Of a stretch of DNA of 39,668 nt, positions 27,075 to 34,992 are shown piece by piece. A program made the translations under genes and the position numbers. Numbering within the stretch: position 1 is the first letter of the stretch; each line of letters begins with the position of its first letter. The notes under the pieces are model-generated. The model searched no databases, was not told the DNA's origin, and saw only the letters and a program-made list of their open reading frames with translations. Source of the stretch: an uncultured Bacilli bacterium (GTDB lineage Bacteria > Bacillota_I > Bacilli_A > RF39 > UBA660); assembly GCA_944331935.1 (NCBI GenBank), contig CALVIV010000008.1:1-39668 (forward strand), in the 5' to 3' direction.

Positions 27075-27502
27075 TATTTATTTTCCTCCTCTAATTTATA
27101 TTTATCACTACCATATAACTTATAAGCTTTTTTATAAGTTTTAACATTTTCTTTTCTTTTAGATAATTGAGCATCTAACTCTGTTAAAACACCAATAACA
27201 CTATTATCCTGCACTCCATTTAAAACCTCTAAATATTCCTTTTCAGCATATGGGCCTTCATAATGTCTAGAGCCTATCATACCCACAACATCATTACCTG
27301 ATGAATATAATTGTAATATTTTACTACTCCTTATAGTTTCTAATATCTTAGGAAAAGCTTCTAAAACTTTTTCTTCATCTCCTACCAAACAAGCAGGAAT
27401 CATCCCTATACCATTATTTCCTCTCTTCAAGTATCCTCCAGAAATACCCTCATACTCTCCACTCATAATAAGTGTAAATCCTTCTCTTAATCTTTCTTCC
27501 AT
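27074..27502 (-). CDS. Unknown 142-residue protein in the RNR operon
   Basis: I do not recognise the family. No signal peptide or membrane segment; a soluble protein with patches such as GMIPACLVGDEEKVLEAF, VVGMIGSRHYEGPYAEKEY and a basic C-terminal helix from LDAQLSKRKENVKTYKKAY. Start and stop overlap both neighbours by TAATG (nrdG2 upstream, dut downstream), so it is embedded in the deoxynucleotide operon and likely belongs to nucleotide metabolism or its control. Function not assigned. Confidence 0.7.
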   Translation of the reverse strand: MEERLREGFTLIMSGEYEGISGGYLKRGNNGIGMIPACLVGDEEKVLEAFPKILETIRSSKILQLYSSGNDVVGMIGSRHYEGPYAEKEYLEVLNGVQDNSVIGVLTELDAQLSKRKENVKTYKKAYKLYGSDKYKLEEENK

Positions 27503-28044
27503 TACACTACTCCTTCTAATATTTTACTATTGTCTATATATAACACCTTCTTATTCTTTTTTAAACTAAGAGGAACATCAATAATACATTGATTACTACT
27601 ACCTACATAATGTATTTTTTCACTTGCAAGTCTTAATACAAATCTCCCATCCAGTAATACATCTATATTATTTAAAATAGTATCTAAGTTTTTATCATTA
27701 TCTTTCTGTTCTAACAACTCTTCCCATGTGTAACCCGTATAAAGCCAAATAGTCTTATTAGGAAACTTTTCTCTAATCTCTTTAACTAATTTAGAAATCG
27801 CATCACGATTACCTAAGAATAAAGGGTCCCCTCCTGATAAAGTAATACCGCTACACCAGTCCTTTTCTAACTCGTCAAATATTTCCTTTTTAGCAATATC
27901 ATCAAACAGAAGGCCATCATTAGGATCCCAAGTCATAGCATTCTGACAAGCGTGACAGTGATGAGAACATCCTGATACCCATAAAACTACTCTAAGTCCT
28001 TCACCATTTAACATATCCGCTTTCGTTATATTATGATACTTCAT
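27502..28044 (-). CDS. nrdG: Anaerobic RNR activating enzyme NrdG (copy 2)
   Basis: Radical-SAM glycyl-radical activase partner of NrdD2. About 180 residues; CSHHCHACQN gives the CX3CX2C cluster motif, followed by LSGGDPLFLG and TIWLYTGYTWEEL. It differs clearly from copy 1 in sequence. The ATG at 28044 overlaps the nrdD2 stop (ATGTGATGA); an in-frame GTG lies three bases upstream. The GAAAGGAAG in the end of nrdD2 is its RBS. Confidence 0.94.
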   Translation of the reverse strand: MKYHNITKADMLNGEGLRVVLWVSGCSHHCHACQNAMTWDPNDGLLFDDIAKKEIFDELEKDWCSGITLSGGDPLFLGNRDAISKLVKEIREKFPNKTIWLYTGYTWEELLEQKDNDKNLDTILNNIDVLLDGRFVLRLASEKIHYVGSSNQCIIDVPLSLKKNKKVLYIDNSKILEGVV

Positions 28045-30176
28045 CACATAGACTTCCTTTCAGATATCTCTGCCATTTTAGCACTACTAAGCATTGTATC
28101 GCCATGAACTCTAGAGTAAGAAAGATAACCATTCATTCTATCTATCTTTGTTAAATCACTACTTCCACATTTAGGACAAACATCCATATCTAACTCTTCA
28201 TGACCACAATTATTACAGTAAGCAAGGGAAAGATTAACACCTTCATAAAAGCCTTTATCCATCGCTCTTTCTACATAAGTAATCATCGCTTTAGTATTAT
28301 AACTCAAGTTATAACGTACATACTGAATACGTCCTCCTTTAAATAATTCCCAAAACCTATCTTCTAAATCTTGTTTCTCGATACCTGTAATATCTTCCCA
28401 AACACCACAGTGGAAGCTGTTAGAGACATATTCTCTTGAACTAACACCAGGAATAACCCCATATTTTTTACGGAATTGTTTTATCTGTAAACCACATAAA
28501 CTCTCTGCAGGTGTTCCATATATAGCATAAAGAATATGGTCTTCATTTTTAAATTCTGTCGTCTTCTTATTAATATATTTCATAACATCAAGGGCAAACT
28601 GGCCATCTTCTACAATACTCTTACCATTATATAGAACTTGTAACTCATTTAAGGCCGTAATACCAAAAGATGCCGTAGATGATTTAAGTACTGGCTCAAC
28701 CCTCTCATCTGGCTTTAAATTACCTCCATAAAAGCCCCCTTGACAATATGCCAAAGGATTAGTAGAAGCTTTACGTTTAGCAAGATATCGATAAGTTCTA
28801 ATATGTATTTTACGTATCATCTCTAAGTAATAATCAAGTACTTCATAAAAGTCTTTCTGCTCTTCTCTTGCTTTAGCAAGTATCATAGGTAAATGTAGTG
28901 ATATCGCCCCTATATTAAATCTACCAACAAAAACAGGTTTATCATTTTTATCAGCAGGTTCCATTCCTCCTTTTTCATACCAAGGAGATAAAAAGGCACG
29001 ACATCCCATTGGACTAACAATTCTCTTATATTTTTTATACATCTCTGGAACATAACCTTCACCTGACAATGATAAATAATCAGGATACATTGTCTTTTCA
29101 CTACATTTAATCGCTGTAAGAAAACTATCTCTTAAAGCTCCCCCCTCCCCATGCATTTTCTTATCATATAAAAATACTAACTTAGGAAATACAGTAGGTC
29201 TTTTAAATCCTTTCTTACCTTGTCCTCTTCTATGAACATCTAATATAGTCTTAGTAATCATAACTGCAAACTTATCAGGATCTACTCCAAAAGTAAGAGT
29301 AACAAAAGGATAATCACCTCTACTAGATGAAACAGTATTTAATTTATATTCAAGTCCTTGATAACCTTGTTCACATTCACGAATAGTCTTTTTCCAAGCA
29401 TAATCTTCCGCTTCTTCTGTATACTCTTTTCCTTTAATACTTAAATATTCTTTATAATACATATCATAACTTTTCTTAGCATACTTCTTTAAGACACTAT
29501 CAATCTCAGGTAAAGTAAATCCTCCATACTGCATAGCCGTTGTATTAATAGTAACATCACCTATTACATTAAAAGCCGTCTGTAAAGTTTTAGGTTCTGT
29601 ATACCAAATATTACTCATCTCAAAACCATCTTTTAAGACATTACCAATATCAAACAAACAACAATTCATCGTATCAAGCCTTGCACTCATATCATGAATA
29701 TAAATATATCCATCTTTACAAGCTTCTATTTCTAAAGGTGTTAAGAAAAACTTCTTATATAGTTCTTTATTAAGACTATTATATATTAAACAACGTTGAA
29801 AAGTAACTAAAGTACTATCAGTATTAGAACAATCTTTATCACCAACACTAGTAATATACTGTGCTTTCTTATAGACTTTACTTAATATTTGATCTAAATC
29901 TTTTTTATAGTCACGATACTCTCTATAACTCTTTGCAACCAAAGGATTAACATCTTCAAGTGCTACTTCTAAAAGGCTATGTAACTGTTCTACAGTAGGA
30001 TTACTTGTCTGTGTACTTAAAAGTTCCACTAATTTATTAATTATCTCTTCCATAGCCTCATCAGTTAAATCTACCATAACTCTCTCGGCACAGGTTTTAA
30101 CATCTTCCCTAACTTTTTCTAAATCTAATTTTTCTAAGTTTCCATTTCTTTTTACAATCATTATGTCTTTCTTCAT
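28044..30176 (-). CDS. nrdD: Anaerobic ribonucleotide reductase NrdD (copy 2, complete)
   Basis: Class III ribonucleoside-triphosphate reductase, 710 residues, with its own radical site. N-terminal ATP cone (MIVKRNGNLEKLDLEKV), TMNCCLFDIGNVL and PMGCRAFLSPW carrying the two active-site Cys, a four-Cys zinc ribbon CNNCGHEELDMDVCPKCG, and the radical loop RMNGYLSYSRV followed by KMAEISERKSM at the C-terminus. Unlike NrdD1 it is intact, and its C-terminal loop is of a different subtype, so the two are not recent duplicates. ATG 30176 follows GGAGAGGTAGTAAG. First gene of the operon running to tdk. The operator dyad at 30231-30252 sits about 42 bases before the likely start site. Confidence 0.95.
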   Translation of the reverse strand: MKKDIMIVKRNGNLEKLDLEKVREDVKTCAERVMVDLTDEAMEEIINKLVELLSTQTSNPTVEQLHSLLEVALEDVNPLVAKSYREYRDYKKDLDQILSKVYKKAQYITSVGDKDCSNTDSTLVTFQRCLIYNSLNKELYKKFFLTPLEIEACKDGYIYIHDMSARLDTMNCCLFDIGNVLKDGFEMSNIWYTEPKTLQTAFNVIGDVTINTTAMQYGGFTLPEIDSVLKKYAKKSYDMYYKEYLSIKGKEYTEEAEDYAWKKTIRECEQGYQGLEYKLNTVSSSRGDYPFVTLTFGVDPDKFAVMITKTILDVHRRGQGKKGFKRPTVFPKLVFLYDKKMHGEGGALRDSFLTAIKCSEKTMYPDYLSLSGEGYVPEMYKKYKRIVSPMGCRAFLSPWYEKGGMEPADKNDKPVFVGRFNIGAISLHLPMILAKAREEQKDFYEVLDYYLEMIRKIHIRTYRYLAKRKASTNPLAYCQGGFYGGNLKPDERVEPVLKSSTASFGITALNELQVLYNGKSIVEDGQFALDVMKYINKKTTEFKNEDHILYAIYGTPAESLCGLQIKQFRKKYGVIPGVSSREYVSNSFHCGVWEDITGIEKQDLEDRFWELFKGGRIQYVRYNLSYNTKAMITYVERAMDKGFYEGVNLSLAYCNNCGHEELDMDVCPKCGSSDLTKIDRMNGYLSYSRVHGDTMLSSAKMAEISERKSM

Positions 30177-30205
30177 CTTACTACCTCTCCTATCCTACAA
30201 AAGCT

Positions 30206-30252
30206 ATTCTACTCTAAAAAAGAAAAAACTTATTGTTGCATTTGCAACAATA
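30206..30252 (-). promoter_or_regulatory. nrdD2 promoter with Fnr/Crp-type operator
   Basis: A -10-like TAGAAT (plus strand 30206-30211) without a clear -35. The dyad centre (30241.5) lies about 42 bases upstream of the expected start, the spacing of class II Crp/Fnr-activated promoters. Activation by the divergent regulator in the absence of oxygen is an inference. Confidence 0.5.
30231..30252. promoter_or_regulatory. Operator: perfect 22-bp dyad
   Basis: TATTGTTGCA, TT, TGCAACAATA: two perfect 10-bp arms around a 2-bp centre in the divergent gap between nrdD2 and the Crp/Fnr gene. The half site TTGTTGCA fits the general TTG(A/T).. pattern of the family. Confidence 0.8.
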
Positions 30253-30270
30253 ATAAAATTTTGTTAAAAT
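30242..30270 (+). promoter_or_regulatory. Promoter of the Crp/Fnr-like regulator
   Basis: TTGCAA, 17 bases, TAAAAT. The -35 hexamer is part of the operator's right arm, so binding there should block this promoter (autorepression) while favouring nrdD2. Confidence 0.6.
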
Positions 30271-30292
30271 TAATTTAATGAGGTGATACAAA

Positions 30293-30919
30293 ATGACGAA
30301 AACATTAGATGAAACAAGGATTTATAAATTCAAAAAAAATTTGTCAAACTGTGTCAATGTTAAGAGTAAAGTATTTTACAACAAGGAACTAATACTTAGT
30401 TATTCTCCCATCAAAAAGAAGATAGGCTTTATTACTAAAGGGAAAGCGAATATCGTAAAGATGGACAAAGAAGGAAACACTACTATTATGAGAGATTTAA
30501 AAGAAAATGATATTTTCTCTAATCTATTCTTTCAAGAGACAGAAGATGAAATATATATTATTAGTAATGGTGAAACAGAAGTAATTTTTATAGATTATTA
30601 TAATATTATAAAAAATTGTAAAGGTAATTGTCCTTTTCATAACAGTATAGTTTTAACTTTATTTGATTTATTAATAGAAGATAACAAACAACAAAATGAA
30701 AAGATTGAACTATTATCAAAAAGAACAGTAGAAGAAAAAATATTATTTTTCTTAAAACAAAGAATGAATAAAAACAATATCTTCAAGGTTACCACATCAT
30801 ACAAAGCCATAGCAGAATATCTCTTTGTAGATAGATCCAACTTAATGAGAGAGTTAAAAAAGATGGAAGAAAAGGGACTAATTGAAAGACATGAAAAAAC
30901 AATTAAGATTAACTCTTAA
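30293..30919 (+). CDS. Crp/Fnr-family transcription regulator
   Basis: 208 residues. N-terminal cyclic-nucleotide-binding-like beta roll (about 25-105, with ITKGKANIVKMDKEGNTTIM and LKENDIFSNLF), a long dimerisation helix, and a C-terminal winged helix-turn-helix (TSYKAIAEYLFVDRSNLMRELKKMEEKGLI). Only three cysteines are present: Cys20, and Cys109 and Cys113 in KNCKGNCPFH. That would suit an iron-sulfur sensor with a fourth non-Cys ligand, as known for Bacillus Fnr, but they are placed differently; redox or oxygen sensing is an inference. It is transcribed divergently from nrdD2 over a shared operator, so it likely controls anaerobic deoxynucleotide synthesis and itself. ATG with GAGGTGATAC upstream. 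It converges on gene C through a shared terminator. Confidence 0.88.
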   Translation: MTKTLDETRIYKFKKNLSNCVNVKSKVFYNKELILSYSPIKKKIGFITKGKANIVKMDKEGNTTIMRDLKENDIFSNLFFQETEDEIYIISNGETEVIFIDYYNIIKNCKGNCPFHNSIVLTLFDLLIEDNKQQNEKIELLSKRTVEEKILFFLKQRMNKNNIFKVTTSYKAIAEYLFVDRSNLMRELKKMEEKGLIERHEKTIKINS

Positions 30920-30926
30920 TTGTTTA
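30891..30926. terminator. Bidirectional terminator between regulator and gene C
   Basis: Twelve-base perfect arms AAACAATTAAGA and TCTTAATTGTTT with a five-base loop, containing the regulator's last codons. On the minus strand it is followed by TTTTTT, so it is the strong terminator of gene C; the plus side has only a weak A/T tail. Confidence 0.85.
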
Positions 30927-30935
30927 TAGATTATA

Positions 30936-32855
30936 TTATTGTAAAGCTAATGTGAATGGCCGTTCTTTAGTGCCATCACCACCGGTTATTACAACATTAG
31001 ATTTTAGATTTACAGATGGCCGGACGCCGCATGCATTGGACGGAAGGTCGTCGGCCACATGGCCATTGTTGACCACAACACGCATGTACTCATCATCCGG
31101 TGTTAAAGTCCAATAAGATACTCCCTTTACCGAATATCTATCAAATTGACCAGACATTAATTCTCCAAGGCGAAGTAACCCAACTTTTGCTGTAGTTGTA
31201 CTTGTTGTTAATGTAGTGCCAGTTGCATCTGTATACTTGGCTAATTTATATGAGACATTATATACTACAGTTCCAAGGTACCAAGTTGTATTATCTTCTA
31301 TCATTGAACTATAACTACTATCTACGTAATTTGTTAGATAGTCGCCATTTAAAAATGCTCCTATAGTATTACTACTTGAAAAACTAGTATTACTTCCAAA
31401 GGCACTTGTTATAAAGGTTCCAGAACTCTTTAATGGTTTGGCACTGGTTATCTTTGTACCACTACCATTTTCATGACTCACTATTCTATATAGATTATTT
31501 TCATCATTTCCAAATTTTATATATTCCCCACTATACCTGCTTGACAACAATGTTCCTGAAAGATTAGTATCATTATCTCCGTTTAAGCGATAAGGGTTAT
31601 CTATTGTTCCATCACCATCTACAATTTTAATGCTAGATTTTAGATTTATAGATGGCCGGACGCCGCTATCGAACGTTGGAGCGTTGCTGCTAGCGCGACC
31701 AGTGTCGCTCACGCAACCCTCGTTATACGTATTATATGGGGTTAAAGTCCACCAATAAAGTCCATTATTTAAATAACCATTACTATAGGTTGTACCTCTG
31801 TAACTTGTTACATATTCATAGTAGTTTAATAATCCTACTGCATCTGTTACTACTGTACCATCATCGCTTGGTCTTGTTACACTTCCTAAACTTCTGGCAT
31901 CTAATGTTGCATTCCATTTTGTATCCATTACTATAAAATCTTCCGGACTTCTTAAGTTGCCCAAGAATCCATCTACACTGGTATCATTTAACCAGTCTTC
32001 CATATAACTACCTTCAAAGGATGTATTACCACTTGAATAGGTAATTGCACTTATATTCCATTGTGTCACTAATTTTGTTGTTTTCTCTTCATTATTAATA
32101 GACACTGCTCTCCATAATTTACCACTATACCAGATATAGTTATTAGGGTCTTCTCCTGTTATAAATGTATCAACTCCATCATCATACTGATTATCTTCAG
32201 GTATGTTAGATAATAACACTTCATTTGCAGGTGCATTTAATAAAGGCATCTTATCTCCATCTTTACCATAGACATTAACTTGTACAGCAAACTGCAATCC
32301 TCCTCCATCTCCTTGAGGATTATATTCTTCTGTTACATACATTCTAAGTCTATAAGTATTACTTTCACTAGAGTTCATACTACTTGTATATAAACTCATC
32401 TCTCCTGCTGGTCTTCCTGTATAATCATTAGCACTACTCTCTTCATTGTAAGTCTCTGGTGTCATTAACTCTTCTTCACCATCATCTGTTAGTCTTGTTA
32501 GATATAACTTTATATTAGAACCATCTATCTTTCTGTCTGATGTAGTTACATCTTTTGCACTTATCTCATAATTGATATTTACATTTCCTGTAATTTCACT
32601 ACTAACAGTAAAATCAAAGTACTCTCCAGGATTTAATCTCACTTTTCCTGTCGCATCTGTTGTTGGTAGTGCACCACTCATACTAATTATATTATCATCT
32701 TCAGTATAAGTCATCTTTATCGCTCCTGTTGTTATAGTGTTTACTTTACTACCTAGTCCACTATAATTAAAAGCAGCATAACTTACTCCTATTATTGCTA
32801 GTACCATTATTATTAAAGCAACTATTATTACTATGTTTTCTTTCTTCTTAAACAT
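30936..32855 (-). CDS. Surface protein C: TasA-like head, two hypervariable tips
   Basis: Third member of the A/B/C family: the same signal segment (ENIVIIVALIIMVLAIIG), near-identical head (about 30-200) and two lectin-like modules. Both tips are replaced by GC-rich islands: residues 374-397 between LTP and GVRPSINL, and residues 587-609 between LTP and GVRPSVNL. In DGR targets the variable residues sit on such a loop of a C-type-lectin fold at the ligand face (established for DGR proteins); the match here is by pattern. The gene is alone, separated by 18 kb from A and B, but has the same type of leader, start (MFKKKENIV after AGGAGGAGTA) and end (GGDGTKERPFTL). Function: probably a diversified surface receptor or adhesin. 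Confidence 0.78.
   Translation of the reverse strand: MFKKKENIVIIVALIIMVLAIIGVSYAAFNYSGLGSKVNTITTGAIKMTYTEDDNIISMSGALPTTDATGKVRLNPGEYFDFTVSSEITGNVNINYEISAKDVTTSDRKIDGSNIKLYLTRLTDDGEEELMTPETYNEESSANDYTGRPAGEMSLYTSSMNSSESNTYRLRMYVTEEYNPQGDGGGLQFAVQVNVYGKDGDKMPLLNAPANEVLLSNIPEDNQYDDGVDTFITGEDPNNYIWYSGKLWRAVSINNEEKTTKLVTQWNISAITYSSGNTSFEGSYMEDWLNDTSVDGFLGNLRSPEDFIVMDTKWNATLDARSLGSVTRPSDDGTVVTDAVGLLNYYEYVTSYRGTTYSNGYLNNGLYWWTLTPYNTYNEGCVSDTGRASSNAPTFDSGVRPSINLKSSIKIVDGDGTIDNPYRLNGDNDTNLSGTLLSSRYSGEYIKFGNDENNLYRIVSHENGSGTKITSAKPLKSSGTFITSAFGSNTSFSSSNTIGAFLNGDYLTNYVDSSYSSMIEDNTTWYLGTVVYNVSYKLAKYTDATGTTLTTSTTTAKVGLLRLGELMSGQFDRYSVKGVSYWTLTPDDEYMRVVVNNGHVADDLPSNACGVRPSVNLKSNVVITGGDGTKERPFTLALQ
31020..31097 (-). 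other. DGR-type variable region in protein C, module 2
   Basis: Twenty-three codons from 31097 to 31029 (37/69 G+C by hand count), then GGC GTC CGG CCA. Only one codon ends in A. With a one-codon gap after codon 3 the third positions follow those of the two other islands through long stretches, while positions 1 and 2 are almost all changed. Confidence 0.75.
31656..31736 (-). other. DGR-type variable region in protein C, module 1
   Basis: Twenty-four codons from 31736 to 31665 (38/72 G+C by hand count), then GGC GTC CGG CCA. Only one codon ends in A. It has the same length as the island in protein B and no amino-acid resemblance to it, apart from short shared positions. Confidence 0.75.
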
Positions 32856-32885
32856 TTTTCATTACTCCTCCTCTTATCTTTACAT

Positions 32886-32919
32886 ACCAAAAAGAACAGA
32901 ATATATTTATCCTGTTCTT
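32886..32919 (-). terminator. Leader terminator upstream of gene C
   Basis: Minus strand AAGAACAG / CTGTTCTT with a 12-base loop and TTTTT. It is the counterpart of the hairpin before gene B and lies between promoter and gene. Confidence 0.75.
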
Positions 32920-32950
32920 ATTCCACTATGAAAGAAAGTAATTTTATTAC

Positions 32951-33058
32951 TTAGATTAGGATTAAACTGCCCCCGGTAACAAATTGTAAACATAAGTTTT
33001 TCATATTTTTTACTGTAGATTGACGATTTATTTTACCCTAAATAAATAAATTAGCCAT
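32951..33058 (-). pseudogene. Leader peptide ORF before gene C, interrupted by TAG
   Basis: The RBS-supported ATG (GAAAGGAAGTAG upstream) opens MANLFI and stops at TAG. The same frame then continues without a stop to NLCLQFVTGGSLILI and a TAA at the position matching the leader ORF of gene B. A second in-frame ATG (33004) has no good RBS. The G tract is five long here against ten before gene B. Either a decayed leader peptide, or a leader whose early stop is part of its control. Confidence 0.4.
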
Positions 33059-33093
33059 ATCTACTACTTCCTTTCTCATATCTTGTTAACTTA

Positions 33094-33123
33094 ATATTAT
33101 CACAGTTTAACTAACTTATGCAA
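33094..33123 (-). promoter_or_regulatory. Promoter of gene C
   Basis: TTGCAT, 18 bases, TAATAT with an extended TGA on the minus strand, right after the stop of the 33127 gene. The 238-bp leader from here to the start codon contains the leader ORF, the G tract and the hairpin. Confidence 0.65.
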
Positions 33124-33126
33124 TAA

Positions 33127-33852
33127 CTATTTTCCTCTACTATGTAAACTATTTATATCCTCTAACTCATTATAAATTTGTCTTACTACTTTATAATTAA
33201 TATCATCTTCGCTTTCTAAATAATCAACACAAACATCACTATCTATTAAATTACCATCATTACTAAATGATAATACTTCTATTTGCAATTCTTTATCATA
33301 AGGATTAGTAAATCTAAATATATAAGGATTCTCTACATCTTTTAAAACATCATCTCTATTAAAGTAATACACTCCTATATGTACATTCTTATAGTCTCTA
33401 TCACTATGACCTATATCATCACTATATATATTTTTATTATTATAACCTATAAATAATCTTTTCATATTGTCTTTAATAGGTAAAACTCCACAACTATTTT
33501 TACCACTTAAAAACCTATCAGATAACTCTTCATTACTAAAATTACCACTAAATAAAGGCCCTGCAGTAATATTTCCTAAACACATCTCTTTAATAGAATC
33601 TCCATGAAGATTAAAACTAATATCACCTATACTAGAAATCAAATAATTTTTTAAAATAGTATAAATACCTATATTCATCTCATTAATATTGATGCCTACC
33701 ACATTACTAATAATATAATTAGCAATTACTGTTTTTTGATAATCACTTAAATTATCTTTACTAGTATTAATATAACTACAAAAAGAGGGAATAGAAGCCA
33801 TTTCCTCTTTATCTAGTCTAACCATATCAGGTAATATCTTTAACATAAACAT
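33127..33852 (-). CDS. Unknown 241-residue protein downstream of htrA
   Basis: I do not recognise a family. No signal peptide or membrane helix. Contains SIPSFCSYINTSKDNLSDYQ, NMKRLFIGYNNKNIYSDDIG and HIGVYYFNRDDVLKDVENPY; the C-terminal half looks beta-rich. It begins ten bases after the htrA stop and is probably co-transcribed with it and the Abi gene. The true start may be the ATG at 33852 or 33846; the GTG at 33855 is less likely. Confidence 0.6.
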   Translation of the reverse strand: MFMLKILPDMVRLDKEEMASIPSFCSYINTSKDNLSDYQKTVIANYIISNVVGININEMNIGIYTILKNYLISSIGDISFNLHGDSIKEMCLGNITAGPLFSGNFSNEELSDRFLSGKNSCGVLPIKDNMKRLFIGYNNKNIYSDDIGHSDRDYKNVHIGVYYFNRDDVLKDVENPYIFRFTNPYDKELQIEVLSFSNDGNLIDSDVCVDYLESEDDINYKVVRQIYNELEDINSLHSRGK

Positions 33853-33861
33853 CACATCTTT

Positions 33862-34992
33862 CTATGATTGATTACTACTGGTTAAAGTCACTTTAGTTGT
33901 ATGTTCTTTACCATCTCTTATATAAGTTATCTCTATTTTATCACCTACAGAATATTTGTAAAGTTCATATCTTAAATATGCAGAATCTTGTACTTCTTCT
34001 CCATTAAGTTTCGTAATAATATCTCCTTCTTTTAAGTCAGAGTCCGCTGCACCACTTCCAGATTGAATACCTGCAACTACAACACCACTGTTTACATCAT
34101 TAGGTATATTATAATTATATCTATAACTATTCTTAGCATCACTAACATTAATCATAGAAACACCAAGTAATGGCCATTCAATCTTTTCTCCTTTTTCTAG
34201 AGTCTCTATCTTACTATTAACATACTCTATAGGAATAGCAAATCCCATACCTTCTACTTCTGTTTGTACAAACTTCATAGAAATAACCCCTATAACTTCT
34301 CCATTAGTATTCATTAAAGGTCCACCACTGTTACCAGGATTAATCGCAGCATCTGTTTGTAATACTTTCATAACCCAGTCACTTCCACTAGTATTACTAT
34401 CAGTACTAACACTAACTAATCTATCTTTACCTGCTAAATGTCCCGTAGAAACACTACCTCTATATTCATAACCTAAAGGACTACCAATAGTAAATACTAA
34501 ATCACCTAACTTAGCATTTTCACTATTACCAAGTTGTAAAGCTTTAATACCATCATATTTTTTTATCTTAATAACTGCAATATCAACATAAGAGTCTCCT
34601 CCTAATACTTCACCATCTATCTCTTCATCATTTGAAGTAATCAAAGTAATTTTATCAGCATTATCTACAACATGTTGATTAGTCATAACATAAGCATTAT
34701 CACCATCTATCTTATAAACAAAACCTGTACCAGTCGCAGCTACTTCATTATTTTGATAATTTCTAATCATCAAAACTCCATCATAGACTTTCTCTACCGC
34801 TTCACTAATACCAGACTCATCTACAACTACTTTAGTACAATCAGCAGAACTACAAGTTAGTCCACTATTTGTAGAAGAACTACTATTATTACCAACTAAA
34901 TCTTCTCCTCCTATAATTACAAAGGTTAAAACCCCACCTATAACAAAAGATACAATTATAAGTACCGCTTCTTTAATTCTCTCTGAACTCAT
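33862..34992 (-). CDS. HtrA/DegP-type membrane-anchored serine protease
   Basis: Surface protein quality-control protease of the S1C family, 376 residues. One N-terminal membrane segment (AVLIIVSFVIGGVLTFVII), a Ser/Asn-rich linker, then a trypsin-like domain with the full triad: His107 in TNQHVV, Asp137 in YVDIAVI, Ser222 in GNSGGPL. One C-terminal PDZ domain (GVVVAGIQSGSGAADSDLKEGDIITKLNGEEV). This is the normal layout of gram-positive HtrA. Its start overlaps the end of the Abi gene by 20 bases; RBS GAGGAGAGATGTAG. Plausible clients are the secreted adhesins and tip proteins of this region, but that is only proximity. Confidence 0.93.
   Translation of the reverse strand: MSSERIKEAVLIIVSFVIGGVLTFVIIGGEDLVGNNSSSSTNSGLTCSSADCTKVVVDESGISEAVEKVYDGVLMIRNYQNNEVAATGTGFVYKIDGDNAYVMTNQHVVDNADKITLITSNDEEIDGEVLGGDSYVDIAVIKIKKYDGIKALQLGNSENAKLGDLVFTIGSPLGYEYRGSVSTGHLAGKDRLVSVSTDSNTSGSDWVMKVLQTDAAINPGNSGGPLMNTNGEVIGVISMKFVQTEVEGMGFAIPIEYVNSKIETLEKGEKIEWPLLGVSMINVSDAKNSYRYNYNIPNDVNSGVVVAGIQSGSGAADSDLKEGDIITKLNGEEVQDSAYLRYELYKYSVGDKIEITYIRDGKEHTTKVTLTSSNQS

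Noticed and set aside
30936..32855. A DGR template repeat or reverse transcriptase inside the window
   Set aside because: No protein with reverse-transcriptase motifs was found, and no adenine-rich copy of the variable islands was seen on either strand, so the machinery must lie elsewhere if it exists.
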